NCBI GenBank assembly: GCA_001949185.1
Contig: BDGG01000009.1
Location: 989,347 to 1,053,346, forward strand
DNA length: 64,000 bases
Direction: 5' to 3'
Source of the DNA: Ramazzottius varieornatus
Taxonomy: Eukaryota > Tardigrada > Eutardigrada > Parachela > Ramazzottiidae
Shown in pieces: positions 1 to 12,476 of this stretch (positions within the stretch are counted from its first letter, which is position 1; every line of letters starts with the position of its first letter). Under the pieces are notes generated by a model. The model had not been told where the DNA came from, ran no database searches, and saw only the letters and a list, made by a program, of their open reading frames with translations. Position numbers and translations under genes: made by a program.

Positions 1-302
1 TCGCTGCTAACAATGTCTTTTCTCGCAGTTTGAGATGAGGCCGCTTGACTAGCTGGCCGCAAGTTTATAATGACGGATGGACCATATGCATTTCAAAGTT
101 ACAGTAGCTAAGTTAAGTTAGCATGCACGGACGAACAAGGAAAGAATGTGAATTTACGCGTGGGTAACGTGACGTCAAAGTAGGTCTCTGATTCATGGAA
201 ATCCGGTTTTCATCTGAATGGGTTGAAGGCTACTTTACCACTAACCATGCAATATAACATAGCAAATATCCAAACTGCCTGTTGAAATGAAACTTATAGT
301 TA
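1..302. other. no gene recognised
   Basis: No open frame with coding character and no repeat from the families described below. The first hairpin repeat begins at about 303. Confidence 0.4.
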
Positions 303-498
303 ACGAACTGAACGAGACCGTTTTTCCTAAGTGGCGCACGCGTCTTGCCAATATCACCGAGAATGTGCGCCACTTGGGGGGAAAACCAGCCGGTCGAGTT
401 TGGCTGTTCTTCCAAGTGGCGCACCTTTTCAGTGTTGTTGGCTGCAAGCATGCGCCACTTGGGAAAACGGTTTTATCGAGCTTGTCTGCTGAGCTTCT
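303..498. repeat. hairpin repeat locus 1 (two units)
   Basis: Two AAGTGGCGCA/TGCGCCACTT hairpins whose loops face opposite ways (GCCAATA in the first, TGTTGGC in the second), joined by a CGGTCGAGTTTGG connector. Short open frames on both strands here are by-products of the palindromes. Confidence 0.9.
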
Positions 499-1858
499 AG
501 ATATTTCGTTGATGGGGGGAATATGGAGGAAGGTCATTGTGTGCTCAGAATGGAAGGGATCAGTACGATAATGTGGTAAAGTAATTTAATTTGTTGGAGG
601 AGAATATGTGTGTTTGATTACAAGTTAGGCATGAAGTGGGGCGTGGTAAGCGTGAGAGTTGCGTGTGATTTCCTGCAGTCCGCACTGCGCAACTCGAAAA
701 TGAGGGGAGTAAATCCGCAGTGAAGCTGAAGGTGAAATATAGGCTCTCTAGGTGAGAGCACCGGTTTTGTAATGGTCGTATATATAGACTACATTGATCT
801 TTTACAGATTCAAGCTAACGGGGATACCTTTGGGTCGACCTTTGGCTTGGGCCATGCGTGACGCTATCAGGGTATAAAATGCGCGGTTGAATAGGAATGT
901 GGTCGTAAGAGCTGTAATGCGCCTGTTTAGACTCTGGAGATCGATATGATAGAAAGTTGATTGGCGGACGTGTTAGGTTGGGTCTGTAGACAGGCTAGAT
1001 TAGATAAGGGTGAGAGGGTCTTTAAAATCGGAAGGAAGTGCGGAACGGAAGGCGGGAAAGGTTCGCCAGACGAACCCATCGAGGGAGACCTTCTTTTCAG
1101 GTTACGTCGTCATGAGACTTGACTGGGTTGGCTGATTGCCCACTTAGCCTCTTTAACCAGTGGTGTACAGGCTTCTTTTTAGCATTTGTGTACGGGTACA
1201 TCATTCGAAAGAAGAAGCTATTTTTGAAGACGCGAGGTCGATTGGAATGTCGTGGCAAGTCTTAGTTGGGGTGTGTAACGTTAACGACGGAGTGCGCGAA
1301 TGAAATGGGGCAGTGTGTGGGCTGCTGCTTGTTTGACTTTCGCCGTACTCGTACGTGTTTTCATTTCTCATCAGTCATCACGAGTCTTGTACGAAGTATG
1401 GAGAGACTGTCAAGTAGAGTCAGTAGACTTTAGCTGGCTTTGGTGGCGTCAAAGGTGGTGTCTTGTCGATGGATGCGAGCGAGCGTATAAATCAAGCATC
1501 GATGGCCCGAGCTGCCTTGGTGGTGTGTGGTGTGTGTCGTGTCGTTGAAATGCATAAACAGCAGCGCAAGTAGTTTATTTTCCTGGTGGATATTTTTAGA
1601 GCGACAACGTGGTTATTTCTGGCCACATTCCATGTGGGACCGTGCCGCCATTTGCTAAGGCTGCTGTGTGTTTTTTCCAGGCTTGCTCTGGTTTTTTTCA
1701 CCTCAATCACGCCGTTCGATCTCGACACTCACTGGAAGTACTTGAAATATCGTAAGTGACTTTATATTATATGTTTCCTGCTTTTCGCCCGATCGATTAC
1801 GCTTCCATCTTGATCAGGTTAACCTGCACGAGCTCCTTGCTTAATTTGAACTTCAAAG
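499..1858. other. intergenic, nothing recognised
   Basis: No gene could be supported on either strand. The open frame at 1300-1548 (Trp- and Cys-rich) has no splice context or family resemblance. Confidence 0.4.
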
Positions 1859-2030
1859 GCCGGCAGACGAAATATGAAGTGGCGTACGCTTCCAGCCAGC
1901 AATTCCGGAAACGTGTGCCACTTGGGAAAACAACCAAACTGGGCAAGATCGTTTTTCCCCAAGTGGCGCACGTTTTCAGCCATTAACGCCGAAAATATGC
2001 GCCACTTGGCATTGCGTATTGCCGAGCTGC
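1859..2030. repeat. hairpin repeat locus 2 (two units)
   Basis: Two units with loops in the same orientation, flanked by decayed outer arms (CCGGCAGACGAA on the left, TTGCCGAGCT on the right). Confidence 0.9.
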
Positions 2031-2546
2031 CGATAGATGTTTCCTGATGAGAAACTTGAGAAAGGAAGTTTTTGTGTAAGGTGTATGTGAGATAAGGAGA
2101 AAAGACCTCATCAGATTTCGATAGTTAACGAGAGCTTGTTTTCCAATGAGATGAATTTTCCTGGAAGGAGATTTGGACATGTGTGTCTTTGAGGCAGGAA
2201 TATTTATAGCTCGCGCTATATAGGCTATTTCGTCATCCAAGAGATATGCGCGGCTTCCGAGGATGTATGTTTTCATTTGGTGGCTGCAACATATGTGCTA
2301 ATTGAGGCTTTATGAGGCGAGGCAAGGCATAGTTTGGCTGGTTGTGTCGGCGGCGGACGAATTGCGCTCTTGTTGTAAAAACTTGTCAAGTCGGTGTCGT
2401 GCATAGTAACTCGAGTAAGGAGCCTGAGCTAATACTCTACTGGTGAAGCTACTTTTTTGTGGCCGAGTTGTTTTTCCGTGACAGCCATCGAGCTGTTCCC
2501 TTGTAAGAAGATTATCTCGTCGTATTCGTTGGACCTTTGATGCAAG

Positions 2547-2789
2547 CGCGCGTCAGCCAGTCTTCTTGTGGACCCGCGGTCCATGAGATTTTCCGGCCCG
2601 CAATGGTAAAAGCGAGTCTTGGTCCACGAGATTTCAGGGGAATTTAATACAGGGGTCCAGATTCATAGTGGGGGTCCAGCTTTGGGGGACCCCTTTTTTG
2701 AGGGGGTCTCCATGCTGGTCCATCAGACTTTTTTCAATTTTCCCTGGCCACATGGTCTGGTCCGTCATATTTTCAGGCCGTGACGCGCG
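2547..2789. repeat. possible short DNA element rich in GGTCC palindromes
   Basis: The segment is bounded by the 9-bp inverted pair CGCGCGTCA / TGACGCGCG. Inside it the word GGTCC or GGACC recurs many times, including the palindrome GGACCCGCGGTCC and the stem GGGGGTCC...GGGGGACCCC. Layout and size fit a small non-autonomous element, but I found no clear target-site duplication. Confidence 0.35.
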
Positions 2790-3087
2790 TTCGCTTTGAT
2801 GTATATTATGAACGAGCTCGTGATCGCGGAAGGAAGTACCTCATACTGAAAGGGTAATTTTGTTTTCTTCTGGGTTGTTCGTGCTTGAGCGGATAGAGGG
2901 TATCTGTGATCGTGAGAGACAGTATGTATGTCAAGTGCGCAGACAATCGATTTTCGATTAGAATATGGTCAATAGTCTATCACTCATCTTCACTGAGAAA
3001 TGTGTTTTAGGGCATGGACACTGGAAAATGCAAATTTGAATATCGCGAAGATTTCGAAATTATGACGAGATTTACAGACAAAATTTG

Positions 3088-3190
3088 GGAGCTGGGCAAA
3101 TAGGATAGACGAAAATCATTTTTTCCCAAATTGTCTACAACAGTGAAGCTGTGCGCCACTTGGGAAACAACCTTGTGGTGAGATGCTGAG
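3088..3190. repeat. hairpin repeat locus 3 (one decayed unit)
   Basis: Left outer arm GGAGCTGGGCAAAT and an intact right half (TGCGCCACTTGGGAAA). The left half of the core is lost. Confidence 0.65.
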
Positions 3191-4017
3191 GCAGACGGAA
3201 GAAATAGCGGTTGCGTAAAATTTGTTGCGATAATCTGCTATGTTTTTTCTTGACGAACATGTTGACCGGGCATATTACAAGTGCGAGGTAAACACGCAGT
3301 CAGACATGCGGAGGAATGGCGCAGCGGTGGTCTTCGCCGAAGTACCCAGCCCATATGGAAGAAATATTAATCAAAACGCGGCGCCAGGTTGATAAATGGT
3401 CTGGCCAAATGGGTTCATCGATATAGCTACATAATAACACGCGGGTTTTTATAGTTGCGTTCGTGTTTGCACGATCAAGGCTTTTTGCTGACAGTTGGCT
3501 TGGAGGATCCGCCTGAACAAAGTCATTTTGCGATGAAGGTGTCACACGACGTAACTTCAACTTTGCTGCTGTCTTTCTTTAAAACTGAGCTCAAGACGAG
3601 ACAGTGTCTGTTAATGTTATGGGTGTATCTTGCAAGGTTTGCGAAATGTCTTTGTACTTTTTGTCGTCCTTCTCTCTCGTTGAACTGCTGGAAGCTTTGA
3701 TAGTGGCAGCTGACACCGGCGCATGATGCTCGCTTCTTTGTGTCAATCTGTCTGCCAGAATTCGCTGACAAATTTTAATGCTGACGATGGCATCGTGCGA
3801 GTTTGTACATGTGGCCAAAGAGCTGCATCATTACACACCATACCCGTTTCCGCCTCGTTCACAAATCCAACTGGGACATTCTTACATGCAAATCTGTGGC
3901 TTACCGAAGTGCCTGTTTTCATTCGCATATGAGTCAGGGATCATTTTGATTATTGTAGCAAATCCTGAGTTTCTCTGTGGGATGTCGAAAGGATACTCTG
4001 AAGTACGTGTGGTAGCA
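3191..4017. other. intergenic, nothing recognised
   Basis: Overlapping short frames on both strands (for example 3300-3560 minus, 3455-3700 plus) show no recognisable family, start context or matched splice sites. Confidence 0.4.
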
Positions 4018-4267
4018 TGGTTTCTCCAAGTGACGCACGCATCCAGCCAGCTACGCTGTGAACGTGCGCCACTTTGAAAGAGCATCCTGCCGAGTCTTCC
4101 GAGTGCCGCACGCTGCCAGCCAGTTTGCCGAATAGATGCGCCATTACGTAGGGAATACGATCTGGTCGAGTTTATTTCCCCAAGTGGCGCGCGCTCCTAG
4201 CTAGGATACCTGGTAAGGTGCGTCACTTGGGAAAATGATTTCGCCTGGTCTGTTTGCTGATTTCCCA
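4018..4267. repeat. hairpin repeat locus 4 (three units)
   Basis: Three successive degenerate units with AAGTGACGCA, GAGTGCCGCA and AAGTGGCGCG left halves, ending in a right arm GTCTGTTTGCTGATTTCCC. Confidence 0.85.
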
Positions 4268-5636
4268 CATATTATCGATGAAGGGTTAAACCGATGGCCG
4301 ATCAAATGAGATGAGGAACATGTGTGTGTGCGTGTAATGTCTGCGAGTGGAGTGCCAAGGCTACTTTGGAGTCTGAGCCTCTCATATAATTCGCGTCAGA
4401 TGACGAGAGGTGAACTATGGAAGCTTTACACGGTAGTCGGGTACGATGGAGCCTGTCGCCGTTGGGTCGATTGACGATGGTGTAGTACACTGTACGAACA
4501 GACCTTTGGGGCAGCATGTGAGGTGCACTTCTGATGGATGGCTTCTTCCCAGATGGGTTCGCAGTGGTATGGACATTAGTCAGTGTGTCGATGACGGTAA
4601 TCACTCGACTGATCTTTGTTGTCGGCAGTACGGGAACAGTGAGGTTTACATTTACAACGTACTGCAGTCTAGTTTGTCCCGCGCCAGCGTTGTTCGATGT
4701 CTTGGTGAATGTCTAAAGGTTGGCCAACGTTTCTCGCGGGCAAACTCCAACAGAATAATAATGCACCCGGTTTAAGGTATAGTGCGTGGCACTCGAAGCA
4801 TGCGATATGGCTACGTTAACGTTCAGGGTCTTAATGTTGTTGTGAAAACATCGTCATATCGAAAACCTTCAACTTTCTCTCGACAAAGCCATCGAACGGA
4901 ATATCGCGCTTCATTTCTGTTTGCTGTTGGCTTGGCGGTCGGGGAATTGGATAGACGTTGAATGTTGAATGCTCATGGTGCCTAACCAGTTGTGAATTGA
5001 TCGGGATACGTTTCCAGGCCAGACAGGGAATATTTGTGGAGGTAATTAAGGGCGTTTTACAGCTGGAATACTCTGGCCCACGTTTTATCCGCCGCGACCG
5101 ATATCGAGTGACTGCTTTCCTTCTTTGTGTATTTCTGGAATTTGTGAATGGGATTGGTCTTGGTGAGGGATGGATAATTATGGAGTGTGAAGAATATCGA
5201 GCGTGACGCTCATGTGTGGTGATTTTTCTGACCTGATTACGTCGATGAGACTTTCGCAGCTCTCAGATGTGTAATATGTGCTTATTGTGGTGCGGTCGAG
5301 CGCATCGTCTTTATCGCGGACTAGCATCTCTAAAACGTCTAGATTTTTTAGTACAAGCTGGTGCGGAGGGTGTCCGTATTTCGTTACCTAATGTGGCTCT
5401 GCTGTTTGTTCAAGGTTTTTGGACTGTCAAAAAGCCTAACCGGACCAAAGGTTACTACTGAAGCTCGTGACGCTCGGCCAAAGGAGTTTCGAACCTATCG
5501 AACTGACGGAATGCTCTATGGACATTTAACAGGTAAAATCCACTGAATAAACTTCTCAAAACTGTGTCGAAGTTTTCGTAGAAAATTTGCATTGATGGTT
5601 TTCGTATTATTCAATGGAAAATACCACGCTACATGT
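4268..5636. other. intergenic upstream of the zinc-finger gene
   Basis: No supported coding sequence. This stretch should contain the promoter of the gene starting at 5791, but I could not identify a core promoter. Confidence 0.4.
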
Positions 5637-5685
5637 ACCTGCATACATCATGCTGGACGTTTAGTGTGGGTTGTCGTATGCAGGG
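5637..5685. repeat. 50-bp palindrome family copy 1
   Basis: ACCTGCATAC at the left and GTATGCAGG at the right with a 29-nt centre. It lies about 75 bp upstream of the 3' splice site that precedes the zinc-finger gene start codon. Confidence 0.75.
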
Positions 5686-5790
5686 GCTTGAGGTGTATAT
5701 GTTTACCTCGCTTCTTTTGGAGATGTTGTTGTAATGGAGACTCTTCCTGCTTTTACAGCTGAATAGGACGTGATACTAAGAGGAAGAAAC

Positions 5791-8700
5791 ATGGCAGCCA
5801 AAAGAGGTGGGCGTGGTCGTCCGCGAAAGTCTTCCCGATCGGCAACGGGGTTCGCAACAACCCGGAAGAAAAAGTTCTCGCCCACTAAAGAGAAGTCACC
5901 TGGGTCCTCTACTACCGAAGGTCCTTCAGCCTTTGAAGCCTTATGCCAAGTGACCAGTGCCGAGTACGAAAGGCTTAGCAGTAGCCGCGTCCACGCTCAG
6001 CAATGTGATAACCAAAGTGATGCCTCGTCCAAGTCGACGGAAGAGAACCGTCTGGTGTACAGCACGCCCTTGTCCAGTCCCTCCGATGTGGCTCTGCCGG
6101 CCTGGTACGGGGCTGCCCAAGTAGCCCCCAAGCCTTTCAAGAATGAGCTGATCCTGCCGCCCAAGAAGAAAAAGTACCTCCATTACCTGATCGAAGCCGA
6201 TGACGAGAACCAAATCATCAACGACCCCTTTCAACCACAGACGACGGAAGTCAGCCGTCCGTGGACCTCGAGTCTCGGAGGTGGCCAGACACCTTTCTCC
6301 TCCTCCTCCACTTCAGCAACGGTAAATGCCGCCGCCGTGCTGTCGACTACAGCCTCGGCGGTGGTTCCTGAGGTACGTGAGAAGGTTTGTTGGTTCAGTG
6401 CTTAACTGCATTCTTAATCGTATTGATTTTATCCATCGTGATGATGCGGCAGCTGACACATCCTCTTTCAAGTCACTCACCCGAACCAATTTCGAATACA
6501 AATATTCGCACTACTTCAACTGGAGTCTGAAATATTTACAAAAGTTTCCTAATTCATCTTCAAAAATTCAATGCCGAAATGAATTTCATATACCTTAAGA
6601 AATAGTACTACATAGTGTTACACCGGCAAATAAAATTCGCCCGATCGGTTTATCAGGCGGCGCACCTTGTCATTGCTATTGTCTGGGTGCGTGCGCCGTT
6701 CAAAAAACGATCTGGCTGAATTCATCGTTTTTCCAAGTGGCGTACCCTCTCAGCCGTTCACAATGAAAGCATGCGCCACGCGATAAGACGGTTTGACCGA
6801 AATTATTTACGGACGCTTCATATGAGGCCAAGTACCGACAGGTTTCTGACGTTGTCTGTTTTGTAGTTGTCGCATCCTTCCACAAGTCACTCGCCCGAGC
6901 AATTAGCCCCCTTAAGATTCAACCCGACTCCTTCAGCGCCCACGGTCACACCAGGTCCCGACGGGAAGACCTTCTCCGACGTCCTGGATGAACACATTTC
7001 CAGACTGATCACTCAGAATGACGTGATCATGGCAAAACAGCCCGCAGTGGCCATGAGCAAGCGAGGTAGATCCAGGGACTCTGCCACCGAAGTCGAGACA
7101 GCTCCCAGACCACAAGCAGCACACCCGCACAACGAAAGCATGGTCAAGACTCTTCTTTCTTCCAAGCTAACCAGAAAGTCCATGCTGGCTGCAGCTACTA
7201 AAGAAAGCCAGTCTGTTCGACCGCAGGTGAGAATTCTGATTACTTTTACGCTTTGTTACCCATGTGACACTCATTTCACAAGAACCTGCATACTTTCTCA
7301 CCATGTCAAGTATGACTCGGGTGTATGCGGGCCGTTGAAAAGCATGAATGGTTCACCGCCCTGCACCCACCTGCATACATGCCTGCTGTAGTACATATAC
7401 GGGTCGCTGTATGCAAGTGACTGAAATCATGCATCATTGTTTTTGGTGACATTTGACATTCATGTTTTCTTCTCATTGACAGCCGTCATTCAGTTACCTG
7501 AACCCAGAGAAGTCTGCCATCAAAGATCTACTGATCAAGACATACGAAGACAAGGGTATGGTGGGCTCGGCTGTAGCCGTGTCAGGAGCTCAAGTTACCG
7601 AAGGCTACACTGCTAAAGACACTCACGATTTCCGCAGTCAGCGATACTTCACTTCGCCAAGCGATGCTATGACTGGTAAAACCTGTCTGTCGAGTGGCAT
7701 AGTCTACCAGATATCCTCCGATCATCACACCGGAGCACTCGTAATGCCCGACTCGCGTGTTGCTGACATGAACAATTACAACAGTGCGGGATGGATCGTC
7801 TCGCCTAACAATGAGTGGGTCTCCATTGACGAGCGTGGACGCAAAAGAGTTCGACCTGAAGTCACCGTCTACCCCGAAACTGCATCCTACCAAGGTATAA
7901 TATCCTGCAGAACCCGGTTTGGCTAATCTCAGTGCCAGACAGATCAATACACAGTCAGTCAGTAATTAAATCAAAATAACGGAGAATATCAGATCTTTTT
8001 CCCAAGTGACGCAGTAACGCTGGAAGAGTGCGCCACTTTAGCAAACAATGAAACCGCACTCGTTTTTCCAAGTGGTGCATTCTTCTAACCAATTTCAAAT
8101 GAAATATGCGCCACAAAGGAAAAACATCTTCTTGGTTCGATGTCGAAACACGCGAAATGTTATTTTAAAATTTATGTTTTTGATTTCTGCTTTCTAGGAA
8201 TTGCGCCAAGTCCAGCACGGTCACTTCGCTCGCCGTCCATCGACTCTGCGATTTCGTCCGAGTCCTGTCCTTCCTCGGCCGGCATGTGTGACTCGCGGCG
8301 AGTCATTCAGACAAGTGGCACGTTCCAGCCTTTCCGTAACATTGGAGACCTACTCGAGACCAAGATGCCTCCACCGCCGAATAGTTATGCCCAGTTGAGC
8401 ACGGTCCGAACAGCCGGCACCTTCCTGCCTGGCTCGAACGGCACAGTAAAGAAGCCAAAAGGTGTGGACGAAGTCGAGAATGTCAGCTCGGAAAGTCACG
8501 AAAAGACCCTCAGCGCCTTACGTGGACACTTGACAGGTCGACGGTTCGCGGAAGACCTCGACGTGACACAGGTGGCTCCGGTAACGGAAAATTCCATGCT
8601 ACCTCCCAAGAAACGCAAAGGGGCATTCCAACTTCTTCCGGTAAGCGTGATCATTCTTCAAACTAAATTTCTCGAATCCAACATACAGTATGATTAGCCG

Positions 8701-11493
8701 GCAAAAAAGTCATTGCACTTACCTGCATACATACTTGTCATGATGGAAGTAGGCATCAGTGTATGCAGGTGGACAGGCACAACTTAGTACGCACCTGCAT
8801 ACATACCGCAGTGTAGGTGGGGATTGGTATACGCAGGTTAACGAGGATGAACGATCTCGTTTGCCGACCCTCCAAATATACAAAGAAATTATGAAAGAAG
8901 CTGGTAGATTAGATTCTCGTCTTTTCCAGGTTGTGCCGAGCGAAACAGCGGATAACGAGAACACGGCGCCGCTGATAGAGCCAATCAGTCCGCCGCCGGA
9001 AGACGAGCCTCCGCAAAGCACTTCCGCAAGGTCTCTGCAGTCCTCCTCCCAAGAATCAGCCTTTTCCGGCTACGCCAATTACGTCAACGGCACGCATCCC
9101 AGTCATTTAAACTTCTACTCTGATTTATCGCGTCAGTATTCCACGAACGTGGCCTTCGCACAAACGCTCCTCCAGCAGGGACACTACTACCCCAGCTTCC
9201 GGTACTCCTGTGTGACCACCAGCTCAACGCGAGCTGGTCGTCCTATGCATGTGCCAAATGGCGAGCAGGTAATATTGAGAGTTTTCAGTTCGCTTAAATT
9301 TCTTTCTCATCAATTTCAGTGCGAAATTCCACGAAGAAAAATCTATCAGCTACCTGCATACTTCTTTCTGTGATGTATGTACCGCCTAATGTATATGGGC
9401 ACGTGAAGGACGAATTCTGTCAGCCATTAGAGTACTTTTCTCTGTGATAACTGCTCAGCTTTGTGTATGCAGGTATCTGAAAGATGAATGATCATCGAAT
9501 ATTCTTCTGTATTTTGGGTTTTCTCACAGGTTTCCATGTACGCTAACTGGAGCCCGATGCCATCGATAGTTAACCCGAACATTCACGTAGATTCTTCCAT
9601 CTACGGGAAGAAAAAGTCGGAAGGGTTGTACTACTCTTCGGCGGTCAGGAAATCAGCCACTGTCGGCGCGACGAGTGTGGAGACGTACACGAGGAAGAGG
9701 CAGTTGATCCTCAATGGCATGAATTCCTTCCTGCCCAGTGAAGCTAGCAAGCTGTGCATGCCCGAAGTCTCGGTGATGAATAGAGATCCCTACGGTGAGA
9801 TCGGGTCGAAAGTGAATGCGAACGAGCCTTCGACGTCGACCTCTGCAAGGAGTAGAGTGCAGTATGGAGGAGAAGGGAAGAATGAGCACGCTAGTGAGGA
9901 AGAAAGCATGGAAGAATCGCTGTGTAGTGACTGCGGCAAGCGCTTTGCCAAACCTAAACAGCGATGGCCCGACAAGGAAAGCAAGTACACGTGCGCGCAC
10001 TGCCTCACCACCGGACGATCCCGATGTAAGAACCAGTAAAAAATGAATAAATGTGGAATTTTTTTATGAAGCGGACCGACTGACGACGGAATCAGGCTAC
10101 TACCATACGCTAGTATCATGCCAAACGTATGGCTTAGTGTATGGAGGAGGAAAAACGCCTGACGTAAGGTCAGAATCAAGCACCTGCATACATTGGTATC
10201 ATACTGGACATATGGTCCGGTGTATGCAGGTGATGTAATCTGTCCACCGGCCCTCCTCTATCGTTTCACGTTGGTAGTTTGCCAGTTTTATCAAGTATAT
10301 TCTATGCTTCAGGTGAAACGATGCCGAAGCAGTCAAGACCTTCAGCTTCCCGACGCTTCTCCGAAGCGACCAAGAGACTGTCCGAGACAAACGGCCATCA
10401 CGCACCGACTCCGTCAGCTGGCCCGATCGAGAAGCCCCTCATCACACAACTCAAGCAGAAGATTGCCGAACACCAGCAGCATCACAGCGAGGTGCCTTAC
10501 GAAGGCAGTTACACCCAGCAGAAGCCTACAGTTGATCGTTCGGACCATGACATCATGGACCTGTCGGTGCGCAAAGCCCCCATTGTTGAAGGGACCTCCG
10601 ACTGGCTTCGTAGTGTCGACGGAGCGTCGAACCGTTTTCCCTGCCTCCACTGTGGAAAGATCTTCAGCAGGGAAAGTCAGCTGTATCTGCATAGTAGGGT
10701 GCACGAGATGGAGACACCGACCAAGAGTGACAAGAAGAAAGCCAAAGCTGATCGGGCAGTCTCTCCCTCCGGCTCAAGTGGCAATATGGCAGCCACCAGT
10801 GACAACCCCAGACCCTTCTTCTGTGCCGAATGTAACGTTGGCTTTCGCATCCACGGTAAAAACTAGGGAAAACGTGGTTCAATAGTGAAGTAAAATTATT
10901 GCAGAAACTAAACGGTAGCTCGGCAAGATGGTTTTACTAATTGGCAAACGTTTGCCATACAATTTGGCGCAAGTTTTCACTGTTGTGGGCTGAACGCATG
11001 CGCCACTTGAAAAATGATCTTTGAGTGTTCTTCCAAGTGGCGCATATTGCCAGTATTATTGGCTAGAAGAGTGGGCCACTGGGATGAACAACCTTGTGGA
11101 AATTTGTTTGTCAAGCTCCCGTACGGTTTAATATCGATCAAAGCGAAAGGTAATTCGATTGAAAAGGAAAATTGTGTGGCAGACGTTTGCTGATATCGTT
11201 TTCTGGTTGCAGGTCATCTGCAGAAACATTTGCGGAGTAAGGGCCACATTACTCAGCTAGAATGCCTGAATCGTCTACCGTGCGGGTTTTACGCTGAGTT
11301 AGAGCGTCAAAACATGATTACCAAACTGCATACGATGATTGATACGGCGGACTGTTCCAAGGCATTCACTTGCTTGTCGCAGCTCGCCAAGACAGTCAAC
11401 GTTGGTGTGCAGGTTGCTGCTCCGCAGTCACCGCCGTCCGCTCCTGCTGCACCAGCTGTGATGACACCGTCGCCACAAATAAACGGTGCCTAA
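5791..11493 (+). CDS. AT-hook / C2H2 zinc-finger transcription factor (Schnurri/HIVEP-like?), 8 exons
   Basis: Exons 5791-6372, 6867-7226, 7483-7894, 8198-8640, 8930-9268, 9530-10025, 10313-10855 and 11213-11493 join in phase to 1151 aa. The ATG follows an in-frame TAG at 5764 and a 3' splice site at 5758. The N-terminus has an AT-hook (core RGRPRK, residues 8-13). Two basic repeats, LPPKKKK and LPPKKRK, look like nuclear signals. A Cys-rich stretch lies at about 842-880 (CSDC...CAHC). MDLSVRK near residue 959 resembles a CtBP-binding PxDLS motif. C2H2 fingers lie at about 985-1007 (FPCLHCGKIF...HSRVH) and 1047-1071 (FFCAECNVGF...HLRSKGH), the second interrupted by the last intron. It is therefore a probable DNA-binding repressor. 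The HLQKHLRSK finger and the LECLNRLP...IDTADC tail remind me of Schnurri/HIVEP-type proteins, but I cannot confirm this. All seven introns carry foldback repeats. Confidence 0.85.
6640..6812. repeat. hairpin repeat locus 5 (two units), intron 1 of zinc-finger gene
   Basis: Two units in the 494-bp first intron. The left unit is decayed (GGCGGCGCACC...GTGCGCCGTT) and the right one is better kept. Confidence 0.85.
7369..7418. repeat. 50-bp palindrome family copy 2, intron 2 of zinc-finger gene
   Basis: ACCTGCATAC...GTATGCAAGT, exactly 50 bp, in the 256-bp intron. The right arm has one substitution. Confidence 0.8.
7990..8130. repeat. hairpin repeat locus 6 (two units), intron 3 of zinc-finger gene
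   Basis: Two units, the first with a shortened loop (CCAAGTGACGCA...GTGCGCCACTT), in a 303-bp intron. Confidence 0.85.
8721..8770. repeat. 50-bp palindrome family copy 3, intron 4 of zinc-finger gene
   Basis: Perfect 10-bp arms ACCTGCATAC / GTATGCAGGT, exactly 50 bp. Confidence 0.85.
8793..8838. repeat. 50-bp palindrome family copy 4, intron 4 of zinc-finger gene
   Basis: Second copy in the same intron, 22 bp after copy 3, shortened to 46 bp. The right arm is GTATACGCAGGT. Confidence 0.75.
9352..9474. repeat. ACCTGCATAC...GTATGCAGGT pair with long spacer, intron 5 of zinc-finger gene
   Basis: The same two arms as the 50-bp family but 123 bp end to end. Either a copy with an insertion or two half copies. 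Confidence 0.65.
10182..10231. repeat. 50-bp palindrome family copy 6, intron 6 of zinc-finger gene
   Basis: Perfect arms, exactly 50 bp, in a 287-bp intron. Confidence 0.85.
10917..11120. repeat. hairpin repeat locus 7 (two units), intron 7 of zinc-finger gene
   Basis: Outer arms AGCTCGGCAA and TTTGTTTGTCAAGCTCCC enclose two units in the 357-bp last intron. Confidence 0.85.
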
Positions 11494-11737
11494 ATGATGA
11501 TGTTTTTTGCTGATAATTTTTTCTCTGCGGGCTTTCCACTTTGTTGCGCGCGCCTCTTTATGCGGGGATCTGTATTCTTTTTGCCTCTTAACTCTTTGTC
11601 CTGTTGCATTCGTCCGGAAAGATGTAGCCTTTTTCTACATGCTATCTTACGCCTTCTTTTACCTTATATTAGAATGAATAACGTTTGTAGATTTGTGGTA
11701 TGACGCTCAATTGGGTCTCAGCTTGGTTTATCTCGTA
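11494..11737. other. 3' flank of the zinc-finger gene
   Basis: T-rich sequence directly after the stop codon, probably 3' UTR. No canonical AATAAA was seen. It ends at the Tc1-type element. Confidence 0.4.
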
Positions 11738-12476
11738 CAACCCTGTCCCAGCCAACTTGCTACCACCTCGAACTTCGACGTCGAAAAACTCAGATTACTG
11801 TTTTTCTTCTGCTTAGTCCGCACTGTTCGTACAACTTTTTGGGCTCTACCGAATGAGCCGCAATTCGATACGAAACAGCAAGAAACAGCCTTGAACATTC
11901 GAATGATATGACTTCCGGTGGGGAAGACATGTCGCCGTGACTAAAACGCAGTCTACAGAATTCTGCGCTTGAGTTGCGATCCGCGATCTGATGTAGATAG
12001 ACCTACAGCTATTTGAAAAGTCTGGAAAGATCGAAAAAGGCCATACGAACACCGAACTGGCTCGGCAAATGAATTAAAACTGGTAAATTTGGCCATTTTG
12101 CCGGGAAAACGGTTTTATGCCGAAAACTCTAGCTATGGTTCTGAACGGCAGATTCACGTTTCCGACCGCTTCTTGGGTAGTTCAGATCCAGTTCTGATCA
12201 TTATCAACAACAAAACTCCAGGAGCTCAGTCACACACCGAAAAAATAATTTTTGAAAATGATGGTGAAAACTCCGAAAGTTGTGAGTTTTTTCACCTCGC
12301 CCCTTTTCCACTTTCGCGTCGATTCCGACTTCCTGTGACCAGATTTCCGGCCAATTGTTTTTGTGAGATAGCAAATAGGATAGTGAACCAAGGAAATACA
12401 GTATGGAAGTTGGACAACAATCGAGTCGAGAACAACTCAATATTATGAGTGGTAGCAAGTTGGCTGGGATAGGGTG
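11738..12476. mobile_element. Tc1/mariner-type non-autonomous element
   Basis: A 739-bp segment flanked by TA on both sides (11736-11737 and 12477-12478). It is bounded by inverted termini sharing CCCAGCCAACTTGCTACCAC at 11750-11769 and its complement at 12447-12466, with CAACCCTGT / ACAGGGTTG-like outer ends. TA duplication plus CA...TG ends is the Tc1/mariner hallmark. The interior has no transposase-like frame. Confidence 0.65.

Noticed and set aside
241-571. Three overlapping open frames at the left end
   Set aside because: They read through hairpin locus 1 on both strands. Their similar peptides (AHLG, RHLGK, QVAH) recur at every hairpin locus and are products of the repeat.
8198-8398. 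Alternative frame (RQVQHGHFARRP...) in exon 4 of the zinc-finger gene
   Set aside because: It conflicts with the phase required by both neighbouring exons. The chosen frame joins without stops on both sides.
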